Assembly: GCF_002127325.2 (NCBI RefSeq)
Contig: NC_035437.2
Span: forward strand, 168,126,265-168,190,264
Origin: Helianthus annuus
Lineage: Eukaryota > Streptophyta > Magnoliopsida > Asterales > Asteraceae
DNA length: 64,000 nucleotides
Reading direction: 5' to 3'
Shown here: one piece after another, positions 56,351-64,000 of the stretch
Layout of the letters: each line of letters opens with the position of its first letter
Numbering within the stretch: the stretch's first letter is position 1
Notes under the pieces: generated by a model
Database searches by the model: none
The model's input: the letters and a program-made list of their open reading frames with translations, nothing else
Told to the model about the DNA's origin: nothing
Position numbers and translations under genes: made by a program

Positions 56351-57071
56351 TTAGTGCTCTTGGTTGTTGTGTTTTTGTTGAGATTTTTCATAGTTTTGAA
56401 GGTTTTTCAAAAGTTTCAAAGTTTTCAAATTTTTGGACTTAAAATGGATTGATTGGGTGTGTTTAATCGATAGGTTGTTGTTAATACATGATTAGGGAGT
56501 CATTTTGGACATTTTGATGTATCAAAACATGGTTTTTGAGCTGTTTTTGGGTGATTAGAGGGTTTTAGTTCGTGTTAAACCCTCTGTCCAGCGAAATTAG
56601 CTTGAAGTCAGTGAACAATTTTTGAATATAGCGAAATTATTTTTTGAAGATAGCGAACATAGCTTTGAATACAGCGAATTAAATCAAATCGTTGAGAAAC
56701 TCATCGCAGAATCACTAAATTCACCGATCATCCTTCGAGCGAAATTACTAATCATTAGCGATATAGTGTCCAGTATCCCTTGAGCGAACTTATCGAAGGC
56801 GACTTCGAGAATTGTGATACTGAACCACAGCGTTCTTATCACGGTTATCCGCGGAATTAACCTAACTATTGTCTGTGTTGTGTTTTGTCAGCGAAATTAT
56901 CGTGCTCGCTCGTGCAGGACTGCCTAAAATACTAGCGAAGGTTGAGGATCTTCCAGCTAAGTTGATCAAGCGTCTTCGGTCATCGGCGAAATTAAGTTCA
57001 TCACCGGTTTTCTGTGACTTGTCAGCGAATTTAACGTCTGATCAGCTCCATTTTGTCTAAAACAAGCTAAG
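56351..57071 (+). repeat. Leader with dispersed GCGAAATTA motif
   Basis: 721 bp between PBS and gag. GCGAAATTA occurs exactly at 56,591, 56,631, 56,739, 56,891 and 56,986, with relatives GCGAAC, GCGAATTA and GCGAATTTA at 56,653, 56,674, 56,783 and 57,025. The spacing is irregular. The location suits an RNA packaging or Gag-binding signal (inference). Confidence 0.75.
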
Positions 57072-60000
57072 ATGTCGTTGAATCAACTAAGTCCAATTGC
57101 TCAAGCGGAACTTGATACTGGAACCACCACTCGTCCACCAAAGTTGAAAGGTGCTGAAGACTTTAGCACTTGGAAAACTCGCATTCAATCGTTCTTCGAG
57201 TACACGGACTACAATTTGTGGCTCTCTGTCACCGCTGGACCCCACATTCCAACGGTCGTTCGAGGAGATGCAGTAGTTGCTAACAATGATGCTACTACCT
57301 TACTGATGAAGACAAGGCTCTTATCCAACGTGATCGTCGTGCTCACGCTGCTTTAACCATGGCTCTATCAACCAACGACTGCAACATGTTTGAGGAACAC
57401 CGAACTGCAAATGCACTCTGGAATGCATTGATTGAGTACTATGAAGGAAATGAAGAGTTGATCGAAAGCAAGAGAGATATGGTCCAGAAACAGTATGACA
57501 TGTTTTGTGGAGTTCGTGGAGAAAGTCTTTCTGACCACATCAGTCGTTTTCTGAATATGATGACCAAAATGAAGAAGGCGGGAAATCCTGTCACAAATCG
57601 TGCTGCAATAAAGAAGCTGCTAGATTCACTTCCCAAGGAATGGAGCCTTCAATGCATGATGATCAAGAAAGATTTCCTCAACAATCCAAATCCTGTCACT
57701 TTGTCCGATCTGATCAATACCCTAAGAGCTTTTGAAATGGATGTAAACAAAAGAGAAATGAACACTGCTGGTTACCCACCAAAGTCAACTCAAACCTCCG
57801 CTGGATTGAAAAATGTGGCATTTCTTGCTTCAGGGGGCACCATTCCACAAGCCTCCGACTTAATCTATGCGAACGCTTCCGCAAGCGCATCAAAAGCTCC
57901 ACAACTTGTTGAGAAGACTATCACTGTCGACACTCAAGCATTGAAAGTGTCCACTAAAAACGTGGCACTCTTCAACACGTTTCTAAGCAGCTATGAAGCC
58001 CTGATGTCTGGAGAACTGAAAAAGGAGATGTTCACTGCTGAAGACATGTATCAGGTTGATCCAGATGATATGGAGGAAATGGATCTGAAATGGCAAATGG
58101 CCATGATTACTTTGAGGCTAAAGAAAATTCAAGACAAGACAGGAAAGCGTTTGGGTCTTGGAAAAGCTGGCTTTGACAAATCCAAACTTAGGTGCTACAA
58201 CTACAAGAATTTAGGACACTTCAAGCGTGATTGTCCTCTGTTGAAAGAAGGAAACAGTGAAACCACTCCTGCTGTAAAGCAAATCACAGTTGAAGAGAAT
58301 AAGAGCAACGCGTCTCCTAGCACGCCAAAAGCCTTAGTCGTCGAAGACTATGATTGGAGTGAAGAAATTACTGAAGCAAAGGAGCAAGTCAACAAAGCTC
58401 TGATGGCCAAGATCTCAGGTGAATCCTCATCAAGGCAGTTTGAGAAGCAGAAAGCTGGAATTCCAAAGGGAGACAATACTGCTGACAAAGGTTTGAAAAG
58501 TATTCTGATTTCAGTGGAGCCTGAAAAGGAAAAGAAATGTGGTCAAGCAGAGGAGCATGTTTCGAAAGAGGCATCTGAGAAGAGCAAGGAAAAGGTCCCA
58601 TCAGCCGCAATGAAAGCAGATTCATCAAAGGAGAAGGCTGACAAGGACTTGGTAAACAGTATTCCACTTAGTTTCAAAGAAAAATTATGCACACCTGCAT
58701 GCGTTGATGTCGTGGCACATTATAAATTCTTAAATCTAGAATAAAGACAAAGCTTTAAAATTTAACAACGAGCTTAAACAGAACGAGGCTGCATATCAGA
58801 GAAAGTTGAACTCAACTTTAGCTGAAATGCAAACTCTTAAAGAATTTGTGTTTAGAAAAGATTTTATCATTAACGATCTTACAGAAAGATTAGAAAAAGC
58901 TTTGAACGAAAAGAATAAATTACAAATTATAATAGATAAATGGAATGTCAGTCAAAAGGCCTTTACTGACATTAAAACTGCCAATGACCAACGTTTGTGA
59001 AGGACGGGATTGGGTATAAGGATAGGCACGGAAATGAAAGAAAACTTTTCTTTCCTCCACATAGCAAAAACTATGTGCCTATGCCGACTCCTCATCCCGA
59101 AAACGATCTTATCAATGAAAAGGCCTCTGTTAAACAGAATGATTTTTGTGAAAATGAGACAACCGCTAACTGTTCTAAAAGCAATGCAGATCCCATTGTG
59201 TGTAAAGAAGATGTGTGCGATGAGGATGGAGACTGCGGCGGGTCTAAAATAGGAATTGGATATTCAGGCGACAGTTATTCCACCGTTAACTGGTTCGCCT
59301 GGAACTGTTCTAGGAAAAACAATGTTAAGGATGATTGTAATAGTTTAAGTAGGATGGATGACTGTAATGGCCGAGTGCCTAAATTTAAATCTTTGGATGA
59401 CTGTAAGGGCCATGTGCCTACATTTGAGACCCGTGATCGTGAACATTGTGTGTCTGAATGTCATGATTTAAATTATGCGTTTTGTGATGATAAAGTTGCA
59501 TGTGAATCTCCTGTATTTGTGCCAGAATTGAAAAAGAATAGTTTCGGAAAATTCCTCACAGAGGAAATTCCCGAATTTATTCCGTCTAGAACAGGTGTGA
59601 TAGATTCAGAAAAGAGTTTCTCTGAAGATCATGGCAATGAAGATTCAAACATTACTGCCTCAGAAGACGAGCAAGGATCAGAAAGTTCAAGTGAAGATCA
59701 ATCCACCAATGATGAAAGCTTCGAATGTTCAAGATCTGCCTTTGAAGACCAAGACTCAAATGAAGATCAACTCACCAGTGATGAATCTAGTTACGAAGAC
59801 AGTGAAGAGCAAAGCTCAAGTGAAGAAAACATGTCTGAAAGTTTGTCCGATTCAGACAATGATGAAGAATACTCAGAAGATGAAAGCAGAGTGGACAAGA
59901 AAATGAAGAAAGCAGAAAGCTCAAGACTCTCATCACATACATCATCTTCTAACACCAAAAGACCCAGACATAAAAGATGCTTTCGCTATGGTCATTTAGG

Positions 60001-60211
60001 ATATACAGCGAAACATTGTAAAACCAAAAAGTTTTCCGAACCAGAACATGATTTTCTTACAAACGACACATATCAGTTAAATTATCTTAAGAAGTCTGTT
60101 AAAAATCTGGTTGAGTCAACTGCATATTTTTGGAAACAAAAAGAGGTCAATGTGGGTCAAAATCACGATAGAAGCCAGATAAAGCAAATTTGGGTTCCTA
60201 AATCTAGCTAA
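57072..60211 (+). pseudogene. gag: SIRE-type gag, long and broken
   Basis: It starts MSLNQLSPIAQAELDTG. Frameshifts lie near 57,302, 58,735 and 58,995, and a TAA at 60,209-60,211. Parts in order: gag core (FSTWKTRIQSFF, LWNALIEYYEG); a knuckle RCYNYKNLGHFKRDC near 58,190 whose second Cys is Tyr; a Lys/Glu-rich stretch; a coiled coil (58,745-58,998); an acidic Ser/Glu-rich region (59,600-59,900); and a second knuckle-like CFRYGHLGYTAKHC near 59,979, again missing the second Cys and the His. After 60,211 the same frame stays open into pol. Confidence 0.85.
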
Positions 60212-63200
60212 TTTGTATATATTTTTGTATATCAGAATAAACTGCAGAAATGGCTTCGGATGCTCATGGAATACATCTGGCATGTGGACAGCGGATGTTC
60301 GAGACACATGACTGGATTGAAGGAACTTCTGAAGAATTTTCGCTTCATTGATGGTGATTTCGTATCTTTCGTTGGAGACGAGAAAGGAGGAAAGATCATT
60401 GGAGTTGGAGATGTAGTGTCTGAAGCACTCACGTTGGAGAACGTCAACTACGTTCCAGAATTGTGTTACAATCTTATGAGTGTCTCACAAGTCTGTGATA
60501 AAGGAATATCAGTGCTTTTCAATGACATGGAATGCTTGTTTCTGAAGCCCGGCTATGTTGTTCCTGCTGAAATGATCATGCTCACTGCTCCAAGACAAAA
60601 CAACACATACGTGCTCAACATGAAAAATGCCAAGACAAATGACAACCTGACCTGCTTAATCTCAAAGGCTTCAGAATCGGAATCACTGCTTTGGCATAGG
60701 CGATTGGGGCATGTTAATTTTAAAAATATGAATAAACTCTCAAGTTAAACTTAGTAAGAGGTCTTCCGGTTAAAGAATTCCCATTTTCTGAAAAATGTAT
60801 AGCATGCGCCCAGGCAAAGCAACACAAGAAATTGCACAAGTCCAAAGCAGTGAATACGATCACTGCGCCTCTTCAATTGATGCACATGGATCTTTTTGGT
60901 CCAATTAGTGTTAAAAGTCTTGCTAAAAGTTCTTACTGTTTGGTGATCACAGATGATTTCTCTCGTTTCTCTTGGGTCTATTTTCTTGAAGCTAAAAGCG
61001 AGACAGCTGAAGTCCTCAAAACATTCATCCCGCTGATTGAAAATGTGACCAAATTGAAAGTGAAGTCGATCAGAAGCGACAATGGGTCCGAGTTCAAAAA
61101 TCAGACCTTCATATCCTTCTGTGCTGAAAAGGGAATTCATCTCCAATACAGTGCGGCCAGAACTCCCCAACAAAATGGAGTTGCTGAACGCAAGAATAGA
61201 ACGCTGATCGAAGCTGCACGAACCATGCTGGTGGACTCAAAGCTTCCAATCATCTTCTGGGCAGAAGCAGTAAATACGGCATGCTACGTTCTAAACAGGG
61301 TACTAATTGTAAAACCACATGGAAAGACTGCATACGAACTTCTCTTCAAAAGAAAGCCGCTCATTGACTTCTTCAGACCATTTGGCTGTTCGTGCACCCT
61401 TCTTAACACTCAGGAAAATCTCATCAAATTTGAAGCAGTGGGTGATATCTGCTACTTCATGGGGTATTCATCCGCACAGAAGGCCTACCGTGTCTACAAC
61501 AAAAGAACAAAGATGGTGATCGAATCCTACTATGTTGATTTTCAAGAAGGAAACTACACCAACACCGGAAGTACTCCTGATTGGTTCTATGATGTGGGTG
61601 TTATTTTTAACACCTTTGAAATTCCGGATGTAGTTCCAGAAACTGAGCCTGTTGAAGACACACATGTTGAACCACCGTTTGACTCATCTGACATTGGTTT
61701 AACTCCATTTACCACCCGTCTATCTCCATCATCTGCTGACCCCATTCTGGCTGTGAATGAAGCAACTGGTGACACTTCGCCTGAGAACACCCAAGACAAC
61801 GGTGCTTCTTCTTCACAGGCGAATGTGGATGAACCAACTCAAGAAGATGATCCACCAGTGATTTACGTGGATGAGCACTTAACCAACCTTCCGCAGCAGA
61901 TTGAATCTCTGACAAATGCCGGATACAAGACAAATAAAAATCATCCTCTTAAAAACGTCATAGGGGCTGTCGAAGAAGGAGTACGTACACGCGGGCAGTC
62001 GTCAAGCATCAACAAAGGTCTCTTCACAGCTTTTCTTTCGCAATCCGTCCCACGAGACATTGAAGATGCTATTCAAGACTCCAGTTGGGTTCAAGCGATG
62101 CAGGAAGAGCTATCTCAATTCAGAAAGCTTAAAGTTTGGGAACTAGTAGATTTACCTGAAGGAAAGTTTCCACTTGGCACAAAATGGGTCTTCCGTAACA
62201 AGATGGATGATCGTGTAGTGGTAATCAAGAACAAGGCCAGATTGGTGGTACAGGGTTTTCGTCAGGAAGAAGGAATTGACTACGAAGAAGTATTTGCTCC
62301 AGTTGCACGACTGGAAGCAATCAGAATATTCCTGGCGTATGCATCATATAGAAATTTCAAAGTTTTCCAAATGGATGTCAAGAGTGCTTTTCTTTATGGG
62401 AAAGTAAAGGAAGAAGTATATGTATGTCAGCCTCCAGGGTTCGAAGACCCTCATTTTCCAAGTCGCTATTTCAAGCTGGACAAAGCACTCTATGGTCTTC
62501 ACCAAGCTCCACGCGCTTGGTACGAGACTTTGTCCACATACTTGTTAGAGTGTGGATACACCAGAGGAAAGATAGACATGACTCTCTTCACCAAAAAGAT
62601 CGGGGAGGACGTAATGCTGGTTCAAATCTACGTCGATGATATTATCTTCGGGTCAACTAATGAGGCGTTGTGCAGAGAATTCGAGACCGTCATGAAGGCA
62701 AAATTCGAAATGAGCATGATGGGAGAGCTGAATTTCTTCTTAGGTCTAGAAGTGAAGCAAAAGGAGGATGGGATTCTCATTCATCAGGCAAAGTACATTC
62801 GGGATATTCTCACGAAGTACAACATGAACGATTGTAAAGTTGCAAGTACCCCGTTCGCATCTCAGACAGAGCTTACTCTAGATCCTCAAGGAAAATCAGT
62901 AAACAAATCCTTTTATCGCTCGATGATCGGTTCTCTGATGTACTTGACGGCTAGCAGGCCGGACATTATGTGGGCAGTCTGCCTTTGTGCTCGATTTCAG
63001 ACAAATCCCAAGGAATCCCATGAAATTGCTGTAAAGCGCATCTTCCGCTATCTCAAAGGAACTCCGAAACTAGGTCCTTGGTATCCTAAAGATAGTAATT
63101 TTGATCTTATTGCATATTCTGACAGTGATCATGCAGGTTGTAAAGTAGATCGCAGGTCTGTATCAGGAGGATGTCAATTCTTGGGAAATCGTTTGATCTC

Positions 63201-63582
63201 ATGGCAAAGCAAGAAGCAAACAACGGTGTCCACCTCAACCGCTCAAGCAGAATACACCGCGGCCTACAGCTGCTGTTCACAAGTTCTCTGGATACAAAAT
63301 CAGTTGCTGGATTATGGAATCAACATCATGAAGACTCCTATATTCATCGACAATGAAGCGTGTCTAGGAATTGTGAAGAATCCCATACACCACTCAAGAA
63401 CAAAGCACATCGAAATTCGAATTCACGCAATTCGAGATGCTTACGAGAAGGGATATATTCAAGTGGTGCGAGTGGATACAACACAGCAACGGGCCGACAT
63501 CTTCACGAAAGCCTTCGATAAAACCCGATTCAACCAGTTGGTAACCTGGTTGGAAATGGTCAATTTCCTTGACTGGAAATGA
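60212..63582 (+). pseudogene. pol: SIRE-type pol: protease, integrase, RT, RNase H
   Basis: Protease WHVDSGCSRHMTG (Asp at 60,287). Integrase zinc region HRRLGH...CIACAQ, then the triad words [16 protein letters not shown] and [12 protein letters not shown] with [12 protein letters not shown] and YVDDIIFGS (62,629-62,655). RNase H with [22 protein letters not shown] and [11 protein letters not shown]. One frameshift, a loss of one base near 60,742 inside the integrase zinc region, separates protease from the rest. The 2.8-kb remainder (from about 60,745) has no stop until TGA at 63,580-63,582, so the damage is limited. Confidence 0.9.
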
Positions 63583-64000
63583 ATCTTGTGATCAAAATTT
63601 GTTTAAAAAAGAAACGTTTGTTGAAAGTAAAACAAGTATCGGAAAACGTCGCCCACCAAAAAGATTTTCTTATTAAAATTTTATTTTCGGGCAAATGGAC
63701 TCACGAAAATAAAGATTTTAGGGGGGATATATTCAAAAAATCCAAAAACGAAAGCTTATGTCCGACTCCTGTTAGAGGAAGTGATAGAAAATTGCTAACA
63801 CTTTGTCATTTCTTGCATATCAGAAAAACAAAAGAAAATCAGGGTACCAAGCAACGACGTGTCGGTAGATTCAGCAACACCGACGAGTAAACTGCTGTTA
63901 GGGAGCAAAACATAATGTCTACACAAGGATTCTGGCTTTTCTCAGGCATTACGCATCTCAGTGGGTAACACGTTTCGGCATATGGCTTAATGGTCTTGAA
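63583..64000 (+). other. SIRE-type 3' region, no supported gene
   Basis: A 103-codon frame overlaps the pol stop (63,579-63,890) but has no recognisable family or composition bias and is probably chance. SIRE elements may carry an envelope-like frame here (family knowledge); nothing in this stretch shows one. Confidence 0.45.

Larger units (their letters stand above)
55878..64000 (+). mobile_element. SIRE-type Ty1/copia element, right end outside the window
   Basis: It has LTR, Met PBS, long gag, then protease-integrase-RT-RNase H in copia order, with SIRE/Maximus-like pol words ([40 protein letters not shown]). At least four frameshifts and one gag-pol stop make it inactive. The 3' LTR is not reached, so neither the TSD nor the age can be checked. 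Confidence 0.85.

Noticed and set aside
63579..63890. 103-codon frame after SIRE-type pol as an envelope-like gene
   Set aside because: No signal peptide, transmembrane stretch or coiled coil is visible, and it overlaps the pol stop.

Overview
The window is plant nuclear DNA made almost entirely of transposable elements stacked inside one another. I see no ordinary host gene. The element types point to a eudicot: Ty3/gypsy chromovirus-type, Tat and Athila elements, a SIRE-type Ty1/copia element, a LINE, a SINE and a hAT-like MITE. My recollection of similar LTR words in Asteraceae makes a composite plausible, but that is inference. Boundaries below rest on TG...CA ends, target-site duplications (TSDs), primer-binding sites (PBS) and polypurine tracts read directly from the sequence.

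Layout. (a) 1-2,061: the 5' end of a minus-strand gypsy element (gag start, leader with a 43-bp tandem repeat, PBS, part of its LTR). (b) About 2,074-3,123: a 5'-truncated LINE with a poly-A tail. (c) 3,124-6,910: AT-rich DNA without genes, holding a SINE with a perfect 18-bp TSD and small repeats. (d) 7,246-42,409: a decayed plus-strand chromovirus-like gypsy element, called E1 here, that hosts a nest. A minus-strand solo LTR, S1 (12,685-38,977), sits in its pol. A Tat-lineage element (13,661-36,220, TSD CCTTC) sits in S1. A large non-coding LTR element of LARD type (23,986-33,157, TSD GTCAC) sits in the Tat element. (e) 42,470-54,488: an Athila-like element (TSD GGTCG) with gag-protease but no polymerase, itself carrying a 3.4-kb solo LTR, S2 (47,673-51,044, TSD CAATT). 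(f) 54,489-55,877: the remainder of an older LTR-like sequence, called X, with a hAT-like MITE. (g) 55,878-64,000: a degenerate SIRE-type copia element running off the right edge.

The most notable content is in the Tat element. Downstream of its sense gag-pol there is an antisense gene with six exons, five GT-AG introns and its own TATA box. Its reading frame adds up to exactly 1,003 codons plus stop once the LARD insertion and one copy of its TSD are set aside. The gene was therefore intact until a very recent insertion split its first exon.

The left end of E1 is also unusual. Sequence X occurs there in its unoccupied form and is joined, at a 12-bp imperfect microhomology, to the tail of a second E1-like copy. 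The same piece of X is present again, interrupted, on the right of E1. LTR divergence judged by eye (LARD lowest, then Tat, then Athila and E1) agrees with the nesting order.
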